A stretch of 64,000 nt of DNA from Hymenobacter ruricola. Its GTDB lineage: Bacteria; Bacteroidota; Bacteroidia; Cytophagales; Hymenobacteraceae. A program made the position numbers and the translations under genes. The stretch is from NCBI RefSeq assembly GCF_015694525.1, contig NZ_JADQDM010000002.1, positions 310,001 through 374,000 of the forward strand. The letters run 5' to 3'. The notes below the pieces were generated by a model. It ran no database searches and had not been told where the DNA came from. It saw only the letters and a program-made list of their open reading frames with translations. This document shows positions 51,933-58,958 of this stretch, in pieces (positions within the stretch are counted from its first letter, which is position 1; each line of letters starts with the position of its first letter).

Positions 51933-52469
51933 ATGAAGTCCCCGCGCCCGTCGTTTCCGGTTATTCTGCTTGCGGGCATCGGGCTGATGCTGACCGTGCC
52001 GGCCTGCAACCCGTTTGCGCCGGCCCTGGACGAGGTGCCGGCCGACCAGAACGCGCTGCTGGGCAACCCGGCCACGGTGCGCGGCTTCTTCGACCGGTTT
52101 CGGGCCGCCTACCAGCTGCGCGATTCCACGCTCTACGGCCAGCTGCTGTCGCCCGCGTTCAAGTTTACCTACCACGATTTCGTGGCCAACGTGGACCGCA
52201 GCTGGACCCGCGACGTGGACGCCAACACCACCTACCGCCTGTTCCGGGCCGCCCGCTCCACCAATTTGCAGTGGACGCAGTACTTGCCCAGCTCCGACAC
52301 GCTGGCCTCCGACACGCTGGTGAACGTGGAGCGCTCCTTTTTGCTCACCATCGAGCAGCGCGACGACGAGCGGTTTTCCGGCTCTGGCACGGCCCGCCTG
52401 GTGCTGGTGCGCAACAACCGCAACGACCCCTGGCGCATGCGCAGCTGGTACGACCGCAGCGAGTTTTAA
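51933..52469 (+). CDS. lipoprotein of unknown function, paralogue of the gene at 51133
   Basis: A 178-aa protein. ATG 51933 starts a lipoprotein signal (FPVILLAGIGLMLTVPACN, lipobox VPAC). The mature part (LLGNPATVRGFFDRFRAAYQLRDSTLYGQLLSPAFKFTYHDFV, given here in pieces: AAYQLRDST, SPAFKFTYHDF, RNNRNDPWRMRSWYDRSEF) has the same order of motifs as the neighbour: FxxxxAYQxRD helix, then a final W-R-x-x-x-W. This is an NTF2/SnoaL-like layout. A TATATTTC box precedes it at about 51920. A likely terminator lies 24 bases after the stop. Function unknown. Confidence 0.7.
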   Translation: MKSPRPSFPVILLAGIGLMLTVPACNPFAPALDEVPADQNALLGNPATVRGFFDRFRAAYQLRDSTLYGQLLSPAFKFTYHDFVANVDRSWTRDVDANTTYRLFRAARSTNLQWTQYLPSSDTLASDTLVNVERSFLLTIEQRDDERFSGSGTARLVLVRNNRNDPWRMRSWYDRSEF

Positions 52470-52492
52470 GCGTTTCTTTACGCGTCATTTTC

Positions 52493-52520
52493 AAGGCCTG
52501 CCTGCTACGGCGGGCCTTTT
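52493..52520 (+). terminator. terminator after the second lipoprotein
   Basis: A 10-bp stem (aaggcctgcc with ggcgggcctt, one G-T pair) and TTTT, 24 bases after the stop at 52469 and 33 before the permease start. Confidence 0.75.
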
Positions 52521-52552
52521 CGTTTTCTTTGACAAAATCTTCCCCAACTCGT

Positions 52553-54040
52553 ATGACCGAACCGCAACCCGACCAGCCGCATTTTAAGCGGGCCATCAAT
52601 CTTTTCGATGCCATCATGCTCGTCACGGGCAGCATGATTGGCTCGGGCATCTTCATCGTGTCGGCCGACATTGCCCGGCAGGTGGGCAGCGCCGGCTGGC
52701 TGCTGGTGGTGTGGCTGCTCACGGGCTTCATCACCATGGCCGGGGCCATCAGCTACGGCGAGCTGGCCAGCATGTTCCCGAAAGTGGGCGGGCAGTACGT
52801 GTACCTGCGCGAGGCGTTTGGGCGCCTCACGGCCTTTCTCTACGGCTGGACGCTGTTTCTCGTCATCCAAACCGGCGTGATTGCGGCCGTGGCCGTCGCC
52901 TTTGCCAAGTTCACGGGCGTGCTGGTGCCGTATTTTAGTGTGAAAAACGTGCTGTTTGAAACCACGCTCGCCGGCTGGAATTTCACGTTCTCGTCGGTGC
53001 AGCTGCTGGCCATTCTGCTCATTGTGGGCATCACGGCGCTGAATGCGCGGGGCGTGCGCACGGGCAAGCTCATCCAGAACGTGCTGGGCAGCACCAAGCT
53101 CATTGCCCTGGCCCTGCTCATTCTGTTTGGCGTGGCCCTGGGCATCAATCACGAAGCCATTGCGGCCAATTTCGCCGATTTGTGGTCGGCCACCCGCTCG
53201 GCGGCGCCGGGCGTGAGCGCGCCCACGCTTCCCATCAGCGGCAGCGCCCTGGTCATCGCCATCGGCATGGCCATGACGGGCTCGCTGTTTTCGTCGGATT
53301 CCTGGAACAACATCGGGTTTGCGGGCGAGGAAATCCAGAACCCCGAGCGGACGCTGGTGCGTAGCATGGCCATTGGCACGGCCATCGTCACGGCGCTCTA
53401 CATCCTCATCAACGTGGTGTACCTGCTGGTGCTGCCGCTGCACGGCACGCCCGAAGCCGCCACGCTGGCCGGCCGCGGCATTCAGTACGCCACCGACGAC
53501 CGGGTGGCCACGGCGGTGGCCGAGTCGGTACTGGGCCGGGCCGGCGCCTACGTGATGGCCGTGCTCATCATGCTCAGCACGTTCGGGGCCAACAACGGCA
53601 TCATCCTGAGCGGCGCCCGTGCCTATTTTGCCATGGCCAAGGACGGCCTGTTCTTCCCCGGCCTGGCCCGGCTCAACGGGGCCGGCGTGCCCGGCCGCGC
53701 CTTGTGGGCGCAGTGCTTCTGGGCCTGCCTGCTGTGCCTGAGCGGCCGCTACGGCGACCTGCTCAACTACGTCATGTTCTCGGTGATTCTGTTTTACGTC
53801 GTCACCATCATCGGCATTTTCGTGCTGCGCCGCACCCGCCCCGAGGCGCCCCGCCCCTACCGCGCCTGGGGCTTCCCGCTGGTGCCGGGCCTCTACATTC
53901 TGCTGGCCAGCGCCTTCTGCATCATCCTGCTCATCGCACCCGACACGGCCGAGTTTTCGCGCCGCGGCCTAGGCCTGACGGCGCTGGGCCTGCCGGTGTA
54001 CTTCTTATTCGGCCGCCGGTTTGGTAATTCGGCTGCCTAG
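52553..54040 (+). CDS. APC-family amino acid permease
   Basis: A 495-aa integral membrane transporter with about twelve segments. The first is the APC signature LFDAIMLVTGSMIGSGIFIV, followed by SYGELASMFPKVGGQYVYLREAFG and IGFAGEEIQNPERT-like (WNNIGFAGEEIQNPE), all characteristic of the L-type/LAT-like and bacterial amino acid permeases. A helix-capping R-x-P (RTRPEAPRPYRAWGFP) lies near the end. It should import an amino acid with H+ or by exchange; the substrate is not readable. Start at ATG 52553 is supported by the position of the terminator just upstream. Followed by a palindromic repeat and a bidirectional terminator. Confidence 0.92.
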   Translation: MTEPQPDQPHFKRAINLFDAIMLVTGSMIGSGIFIVSADIARQVGSAGWLLVVWLLTGFITMAGAISYGELASMFPKVGGQYVYLREAFGRLTAFLYGWTLFLVIQTGVIAAVAVAFAKFTGVLVPYFSVKNVLFETTLAGWNFTFSSVQLLAILLIVGITALNARGVRTGKLIQNVLGSTKLIALALLILFGVALGINHEAIAANFADLWSATRSAAPGVSAPTLPISGSALVIAIGMAMTGSLFSSDSWNNIGFAGEEIQNPERTLVRSMAIGTAIVTALYILINVVYLLVLPLHGTPEAATLAGRGIQYATDDRVATAVAESVLGRAGAYVMAVLIMLSTFGANNGIILSGARAYFAMAKDGLFFPGLARLNGAGVPGRALWAQCFWACLLCLSGRYGDLLNYVMFSVILFYVVTIIGIFVLRRTRPEAPRPYRAWGFPLVPGLYILLASAFCIILLIAPDTAEFSRRGLGLTALGLPVYFLFGRRFGNSAA

Positions 54041-54043
54041 CCT

Positions 54044-54160
54044 GGGGTAGAGACGCAACGTATTGCGTCTCGTCGTTGCACTGCGCGAGTTGAACGACGC
54101 CGTGCCAACGACACCCGAACGGCGCGAACGACGAGACGCAACGTATTGCGTCTCTACCCC
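54044..54160. repeat. nested palindromic repeat GTAGAGACGCAA type (family C)
   Basis: Outer arms ggggtagagacgcaacgtat... and ...gcgtctctacccc pair over about 34 bp, while each arm is also a palindrome (agacgcaa-cgta-ttgcgtct). It lies four bases after the permease stop. Confidence 0.85.
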
Positions 54161-54164
54161 GCTC

Positions 54165-54218
54165 CCAAACGCAAAAGGCCCGGGTTTCCAACTGGAAATC
54201 CGGGCCTTTTGCGTTTGG
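54165..54218. terminator. bidirectional terminator between permease and carboxypeptidase-like gene
   Basis: A ~26-bp stem (ccaaacgcaaaaggcccgg... with ...ccgggccttttgcgtttgg) and a short loop between convergent genes. Confidence 0.85.
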
Positions 54219-54230
54219 TGAACCTGCCAT

Positions 54231-54959
54231 TTAGCGGCGCTTTCTGGTTTTGGCGCGGGGCGTAAGGGTCACGTTGACGGGCTGGCTGCCGCGGCTGCGC
54301 ACCTCTTCGTCGTCGTAGCCGCCGTAGCCGAAAATCAGGGTGTTGTCGGTGCCGCTGGGTACTTCCAGGCTGTAGTTGCCGTTGGCGTCGGTGCTGGTGC
54401 CTTTGCTGCTGCCGCGCAACAGCACCGTGGCGCCCACCAGGGGCTTGCCCGTTTCGTCATCAATCTTGCCGGTGACCGTGAGCGTGCTCGGCGCGGCCGG
54501 GGCAGCGGGGGCAGCCTGCGCGGCGGCGGGCTCGGGGTCCGGGGCGGCCTCGGCGGCGGGCGCGGCGGCCACTGCGGCCGTCTGGGTCACGGGCGCCGAC
54601 GCGGCGGCGGCCGTGGTCTTTGTGGTGCTTGCGGCCTTGGCGGTGGTTTTGGCAGTCGTCGGCTCGGCCGCGGCGGCGCTGTCGGGAGCGGCTTTGAGGC
54701 CCGCGGCGATGCTGTCGGCGGCCGTGGGGGCGGTGGCCGTCACGGCGGCATCGTCGAGCATGAACGTGGGCGTGACGGACGCCAAGCCGCTGCCGCCGCC
54801 TTTGGGCAGGGCCACGTAGCCCACCACCAGGGCCAGGATAACCGCCCCCAGAATGTAGAGCAGCTTGTTGTTGCCGCCCGAGGTCACTTCCTCGTCCTGG
54901 GCATCGAGGTTGGGGTCGTACGGTTCGTTTTCAGGCTTGGGTAAATTTTCCGGGTTCAT
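54231..54959 (-). CDS. single-span membrane protein with carboxypeptidase-like regulatory domain
   Basis: A 242-aa protein; ATG 54959 gives a short acidic cytosolic N-terminus (PKPENEPYDPNLDAQDEEV), one membrane segment (about 33-51, LYILGAVILALVVGYVA), a long Ala/Thr/Pro-rich linker (about 85-160) and a C-terminal CarboxypepD_reg/TonB-associated-like domain (TVTGKIDDETGKPLVGATVLLRGSSKGTSTDANGNYSLEV in pieces: DDETGKPLVG, GTSTDANGNYSL). The domain has the usual GTSTDxNGxYSL signature. Such a domain on a type II inner-membrane anchor could reach the periplasm, perhaps like TonB-system accessory proteins. The linker composition would suit spanning the wall. Function unknown; a terminator with T-run is shared with the convergent permease. 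Confidence 0.78.
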   Translation of the reverse strand: MNPENLPKPENEPYDPNLDAQDEEVTSGGNNKLLYILGAVILALVVGYVALPKGGGSGLASVTPTFMLDDAAVTATAPTAADSIAAGLKAAPDSAAAAEPTTAKTTAKAASTTKTTAAAASAPVTQTAAVAAAPAAEAAPDPEPAAAQAAPAAPAAPSTLTVTGKIDDETGKPLVGATVLLRGSSKGTSTDANGNYSLEVPSGTDNTLIFGYGGYDDEEVRSRGSQPVNVTLTPRAKTRKRR

Positions 54960-55136
54960 CGCAGCTGCAGGTAAGTGGGAATGAAGAAAAGAAGAGAGGA
55001 GAATCCGCACAATGGTTAATTGCAATACCGTTGTATCAGATATATCGGGCAAGTTAAGCTTTTGCCGGGTTATCAAGCGCACAATGCACTTTTTTCTTCC
55101 CGCCCTCCCACCCCGCTTTCCCAAGGGCACAAAAAA

Positions 55137-55177
55137 GCCGCCTCGCCCCAACCCGCTACGGGTTGGGGCGAGGCGGC
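55137..55177 (-). terminator. strong terminator of the hydrophilic protein gene
   Basis: An 18-bp perfect stem (gccgcctcgccccaaccc with its complement) and six T on the minus strand, 21 bases after the stop at 55199. Confidence 0.88.
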
Positions 55178-55198
55178 ACGGCGCCTGGCAAAGGCCCG

Positions 55199-55630
55199 CT
55201 ACTCGTCGCTGATGGTTTCGTTGTGGCCGGCCGGCGTGGGGGCGCCGGTGGCGCTTTTCTCGCCAAAGGGCTGGTCGCGGGTGCGCAGGTTGTGGTCGAG
55301 CTCGACGCTGCCCTCGGCCTCGAAGCCCGGCCCCTGGGCCTGCTCGCCGGCGTGCACGTGGTCGTTGCCGCCCTGCGGGCTGGTTTCCGAACCGCCGATG
55401 TGCAGGTTGTCGAGCTGGTCTTTCTGGTTGCTGCGCTGGGTGTAGCCGTTGGCCCCCACGTTGCGGGCGGCCGAGGGGTCGTTGCTGGCTTTGTTGTTGC
55501 TCTGGTCCTGCTGGTATTCCTTTTGACGTTCCAGCTCTTCGTTTTTCGCGAAGTTTTTACTTTCGGTGATGTCGGCGTGTTCGCCTTCGTTCGGGTCGGT
55601 GCCGTCGCCGGAGATGTTATCGGGAATCAT
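55199..55630 (-). CDS. hydrophilic, probably disordered 143-aa protein
   Basis: Starting at ATG 55630 the product is 143 aa, highly charged and almost without hydrophobic residues (DPNEGEHADITESKNFAKNEELERQKEYQQDQSNNK in pieces: GEHADITESK, RQKEYQQDQSNN, GGSETSPQGGNDHVH). It has no signal peptide. The composition is like stress or desiccation hydrophilins, which are intrinsically disordered; I assign no family. A perfect terminator follows. It is divergent from the FAD oxidoreductase gene, with 198 bases between starts. The plus-strand frame across this region is a shadow. Confidence 0.7.
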   Translation of the reverse strand: MIPDNISGDGTDPNEGEHADITESKNFAKNEELERQKEYQQDQSNNKASNDPSAARNVGANGYTQRSNQKDQLDNLHIGGSETSPQGGNDHVHAGEQAQGPGFEAEGSVELDHNLRTRDQPFGEKSATGAPTPAGHNETISDE

Positions 55631-55794
55631 GGGCTGAGAATTAAGTGGGAAGGTGCTGGTGGGCTTACGCAGGCCCCGGCTTTCCGTTACGCCGCGGGCC
55701 AAACCGCGGGCCCCGCCTCCCGCGTAGTTTGTCGGGCGCTTCCGGCGCGCGTATCGGAAGCCGCGGTTGGCTCCGGTGGTCGGGGCCGGGCGCC

Positions 55795-55802
55795 TACATT
55801 TG
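55795..55802 (+). promoter_or_regulatory. -7 box TACATTTG of the FAD oxidoreductase gene
   Basis: Exact match to TAnnTTTG, 26 bases before ATG 55829. A TTG at 55767-55769 is 25 bases upstream, a bit further than the usual -33 spacing. Confidence 0.6.
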
Positions 55803-55828
55803 GCCATTCGCAGCTTTTTCTCCGTCTC

Positions 55829-57166
55829 ATGCACCTGGTAATCGTTGGCAATGGCATCACCGGGGTTTCGTGCGCCCTCGCGGTGCGGCGCCTGCGCCCG
55901 GACGCCCGCATCACCCTGGTTTCGGCCGAAAGCGCGCACCACTATTCGCGCACCGCGCTGATGTACGTGTACATGGGCCACCTGCGTCTGTCCGACATCA
56001 AGCCCTACGAGGACTGGTTCTGGGACGAAAACCGGCTGGGCCTGGTGCACGCCACCGCCACCGCGCTCAACACCCGCGAAAACCGCCTCACGCTCGACAA
56101 CGGCACCACCCTGGCCTACGACCAGTTGCTGCTGGCCACCGGCTCCCAAAGCACGCGCTACGGCTGGCCGGGCCAGCACCTGGCCGGCGTGCAAAGCCTC
56201 TACGGCCTGCCCGACCTGGCCGCCATGGCCCGCGACACCCACGCCATCACGCGGGGCGTGGTGGTGGGCGGCGGCCTCATTGGCGCCGAGCTGGCCGAGA
56301 TGCTGCATTCGCGCGGCATCGAGGCGGTGGTGCTGGTGCGCGACGCCCGCTACTGGGCCTCGGTGCTGCCGCCGGAAGAAGCCAACCTGGTGGACGCGCA
56401 GTTTGAGGCCAACCAAATACAAGTACGCTACCGCACCGAGCTAGGCGAAATCCTGGGCGATGCGCAGGGCCGCGTGCGCGCCGTGCGCACCACGGCCGGC
56501 GAGGAAATACCCTGCCAGTGGGTGGGCCTGGCCACTGGCGTGGCCCCCAACCTGGCCCTGGCCAACACCGCGGACGTGGAAACCGACCGCGGCATTCTGG
56601 TGGACGAGTACCTGCGCACCAGCGTGCCCAACGTGTACGCGGCCGGCGACTGCGCCCAGCACCGCCGCCCGGCGGCGGGCGAAGTGGCCATCGAGCAACT
56701 CTGGTACACCGGCCGCATGCAGGGCGAAACCGTGGCGCACACCCTCTGCGGCCAGCCCACGCCCTACCGGCGCGGCGTCTGGTTCAACTCGGCCAAGTTC
56801 TTCAACCTCGAATACCAGACCTACGGCCAAGCGCCTGCCCAGCCGGGCGCCGAGCTCAGCAGCTTTTACTGGGAACACCCGGCCGGGCGCGCGGCGTTGC
56901 GCATCTACTTCCGGGCCGCCTCCCCGCAGGCGGTGGTGGGGTTCAATGCCCTGGGCCTGCGCCTGCGCCAAGCCGTGTGCGAAGCCTGGATACGCCAGCG
57001 CGCGCCCGTGGCCACGGTGCTGGCCCAGCTCGGGGCGGCTAATTTTGACCCGGAGTTTTTTCCGCAGCACGAACAAGCCATTGTGGCGGCGTTCAACCGG
57101 CAGTTTCCGGAGCAGCGGGTGGTGCTCCGGCAGCGCAAGGGCCTGCTGGCCCGGCTCACGTCTTAA
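55829..57166 (+). CDS. FAD-dependent pyridine nucleotide-disulfide oxidoreductase (NirB/rubredoxin-reductase type)
   Basis: A 445-aa flavoprotein. The FAD-binding Rossmann fold starts at HLVIVGNGITGVSCA; GVVVGGGLIGAELAEML is the NAD(P)H-binding fold; NVYAAGDCAQ is the second FAD motif; GVWFNSAKFFNLEYQTYG is a C-terminal piece common in this Bacteroidota type. No redox-active CxxC is evident in the usual disulfide position, so it should transfer electrons to a separate carrier. It is the first gene of a likely three-gene unit: stop 57166, small His-tailed membrane protein from 57181, then a polytopic 4Fe-4S protein. A good -7 box is 26 bases upstream. Acceptor unknown. Confidence 0.88.
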   Translation: MHLVIVGNGITGVSCALAVRRLRPDARITLVSAESAHHYSRTALMYVYMGHLRLSDIKPYEDWFWDENRLGLVHATATALNTRENRLTLDNGTTLAYDQLLLATGSQSTRYGWPGQHLAGVQSLYGLPDLAAMARDTHAITRGVVVGGGLIGAELAEMLHSRGIEAVVLVRDARYWASVLPPEEANLVDAQFEANQIQVRYRTELGEILGDAQGRVRAVRTTAGEEIPCQWVGLATGVAPNLALANTADVETDRGILVDEYLRTSVPNVYAAGDCAQHRRPAAGEVAIEQLWYTGRMQGETVAHTLCGQPTPYRRGVWFNSAKFFNLEYQTYGQAPAQPGAELSSFYWEHPAGRAALRIYFRAASPQAVVGFNALGLRLRQAVCEAWIRQRAPVATVLAQLGAANFDPEFFPQHEQAIVAAFNRQFPEQRVVLRQRKGLLARLTS

Positions 57167-57180
57167 CCTAAAATTTTCCC

Positions 57181-57408
57181 GTGGATTTTTCCAAACTATA
57201 CCGTCCTTCGGCCCTCAACAGCTTCCAGTTCATTGCCCTCACCGGCCTGCTGATGAGCGCCGGAGCGCATTTGATTCTGCATTTTTTTGTGGGGCGCACC
57301 CCGGCCGGCTTCACCTGGCTGTACGTGTGCTGGTCGGGGTTTTACGTCCTCGGCACCCTCATCAACCTCTTTGGCAAGTCTGACGGTCATCATCACCACC
57401 ATCACTAG
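57181..57408 (+). CDS. small membrane protein with natural C-terminal hexahistidine
   Basis: A 75-aa protein with a GTG start, 14 bases after the oxidoreductase stop. Two hydrophobic segments (about 16-38 FQFIALTGLLMSAGAHLIL and 45-64 FTWLYVCWSGFYVLGTLI) are followed by LFGKSDGHHHHHH and a TAG stop. Six codons alternate cat/cac (catcatcaccaccatcac), so it is not an obvious single-codon expansion or vector tag. Internal His in GAHLILHFF could bind heme or metal within the membrane. Position between an FAD oxidoreductase and an Fe-S protein suggests a small electron-transfer or metal-handling subunit. No family name is known to me. Confidence 0.75.
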   Translation: MDFSKLYRPSALNSFQFIALTGLLMSAGAHLILHFFVGRTPAGFTWLYVCWSGFYVLGTLINLFGKSDGHHHHHH

Positions 57409-57437
57409 CGATAAATTGATGATGAGCAATAGCTGAA

Positions 57438-57533
57438 TGTCATGTCGAGCTTGTCGAGACATCTCGCGTGCTATAGTAATTCTTTCAATTGAGTTACTTC
57501 AGCACGCGAGATGTCTCGACAAGCTCGACATGA
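57438..57533. repeat. palindromic intergenic repeat, family A copy 4
   Basis: Perfect 34-bp arms (57438-57471 and 57500-57533; gtcatgtcgagcttgtcgag...) with a 28-base AT-rich centre and gtttttt after it. It lies inside the presumed redox unit, between the His-tailed protein and the 4Fe-4S protein, and could attenuate the message. Confidence 0.88.
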
Positions 57534-57573
57534 CGTTTTTACAAGTCTTACTCCTTATTCCATTGAAAATTAG

Positions 57574-58935
57574 ATGACTCCAGCCTTTGCCGCCCCGCCG
57601 CTACCCGCCGCCCCTGCCGCCGAAAAACTCGCGCTGGCTGGGGTGGCGGCGGGCTTGCTGGCCCTGCTCCTGGCCCTGGCCGACGCCGACCCCACGCGCG
57701 GGCAGTGGTGGCTCTATGGAGCCCTGGCCTTGCTGACGGGCGGCACGCTGGCCTGGAGCGGGCTGCACTACGGCCGCCGGCCGGCCGGCGTGCAGCAGCA
57801 CAATCTATGGCGGCGCGCCAGCACCAGCCGTGGTGCCGTGGCCTGGGTCACCAGCCTGGTGCTCACGGGGTTTTATGTGGTGCTGTACTGGTTTAGCGGC
57901 AACGACGGCCACGGCCATTTCGGGGTGCTGAACAACCTGGTGCACGCCCTCGATGCCTTCAGCCGGGCCCTGCGCGCCCGGCCCGCCGACCAGTGGTTTC
58001 TCTACGGCACCTTCTACACACTGGCCGTGCTGCTGATGGGCGGCCGGGCCCTGTGGAAATACCGCCACTCGCGCTACCAGGTCATCCGGACGGTTTCGGT
58101 GATGTTTTTTCAGCTGGGCTTTGCGTTTCTGCTGCCCGGCGTGCTGCAGTTTTTTCAGCAGCCTGAGTTCTACTTCAACTATTTCTGGCCGCTGAAGTAT
58201 GACTATTTGTTTCCGGGCACGGTCACTTCCCTGCTCCAGAGTGGCGGCCTGGGCGTGTTCATGGTATTTTGGGGCGCGGTGATGTCGCTGCTGGCCACGC
58301 CGGTGCTCACCTATTTTTTTGGCAAGCGCTGGTACTGCTCGTGGGTGTGCGGCTGCGGCGGGCTGGCCGAAACCGCCGGCGACCCCTACCGCCAGCTTTC
58401 CGACAAGAGCCGCGCCGCCTGGCGCTGGGAAGTGCGCCTCATTTACCCCATCCTGGCCATCATTGTGGCCCTCACGGCGCTGCTGTGGGCACATTTTGCC
58501 ACCGGCAACACCCTGCTGGGTGAGGCTGGCAACGTGGGCGCAAAGTGGTACGGCTTCGCCATCGGCTCGGTGTTTTCGGGCGTCATCGGGGTGGGGTTCT
58601 ACCCCATCCTGGGCAACCGCGTGTGGTGCCGCTTCGGCTGCCCCATGGCGGCCTACCTCGGGCTGCTGCAAAAGCACTTTTCCCGCTTCCGCATCAGCAC
58701 CAACGGCGGGCAGTGCATCTCGTGCGGCAACTGTTCCAACGTGTGCGAAATGGGCATCGACGTGAAGCAGTACGCCCAGCGCGGCGAGCCCATCATCCGG
58801 GCCTCGTGCGTGGGCTGCGGCCTGTGCAGCACCGCCTGCCCGCGCGGCGTGCTCAACCTGGAAAACGGGCCTCGCACGGGACGCTACCAGGCCTCGCCAC
58901 TCATTCATGCGGACTCGCTGCGGATATTGGGCTAA
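57574..58935 (+). CDS. polytopic 4Fe-4S membrane protein (NapH/CcoG/NosR-like)
   Basis: A 453-aa protein with about seven hydrophobic segments and Cys motifs on the cytosolic side: C255, C259, C261 (WYCSWVCGCGG), C352/C356 (VWCRFGCPMA), and two ferredoxin motifs, C381-C384-C387-C391 (CISCGNCSNVC) and C412-C415-C418-C422 (CVGCGLCSTAC). This is the NapH/CcoG-type layout in which reduced quinol or flavoprotein electrons pass to Fe-S centres. A His/Asp-rich loop (SGNDGHGHFG) sits after the second segment. It follows the FAD oxidoreductase and the His-tailed protein and probably forms one membrane electron-transfer module with them. ATG 57574 gives an Ala/Pro-rich start. Confidence 0.88.
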   Translation: MTPAFAAPPLPAAPAAEKLALAGVAAGLLALLLALADADPTRGQWWLYGALALLTGGTLAWSGLHYGRRPAGVQQHNLWRRASTSRGAVAWVTSLVLTGFYVVLYWFSGNDGHGHFGVLNNLVHALDAFSRALRARPADQWFLYGTFYTLAVLLMGGRALWKYRHSRYQVIRTVSVMFFQLGFAFLLPGVLQFFQQPEFYFNYFWPLKYDYLFPGTVTSLLQSGGLGVFMVFWGAVMSLLATPVLTYFFGKRWYCSWVCGCGGLAETAGDPYRQLSDKSRAAWRWEVRLIYPILAIIVALTALLWAHFATGNTLLGEAGNVGAKWYGFAIGSVFSGVIGVGFYPILGNRVWCRFGCPMAAYLGLLQKHFSRFRISTNGGQCISCGNCSNVCEMGIDVKQYAQRGEPIIRASCVGCGLCSTACPRGVLNLENGPRTGRYQASPLIHADSLRILG

Positions 58936-58958
58936 TTTTTATCGATTTGCCCTTGCTC

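Noticed and set aside
57385..57408. Hexahistidine as cloning-vector contamination
   Set aside because: The frame, promoter region and both neighbours are continuous chromosome; the tag follows a two-helix membrane protein and is followed at once by a chromosomal repeat, with no linker or vector sequence.
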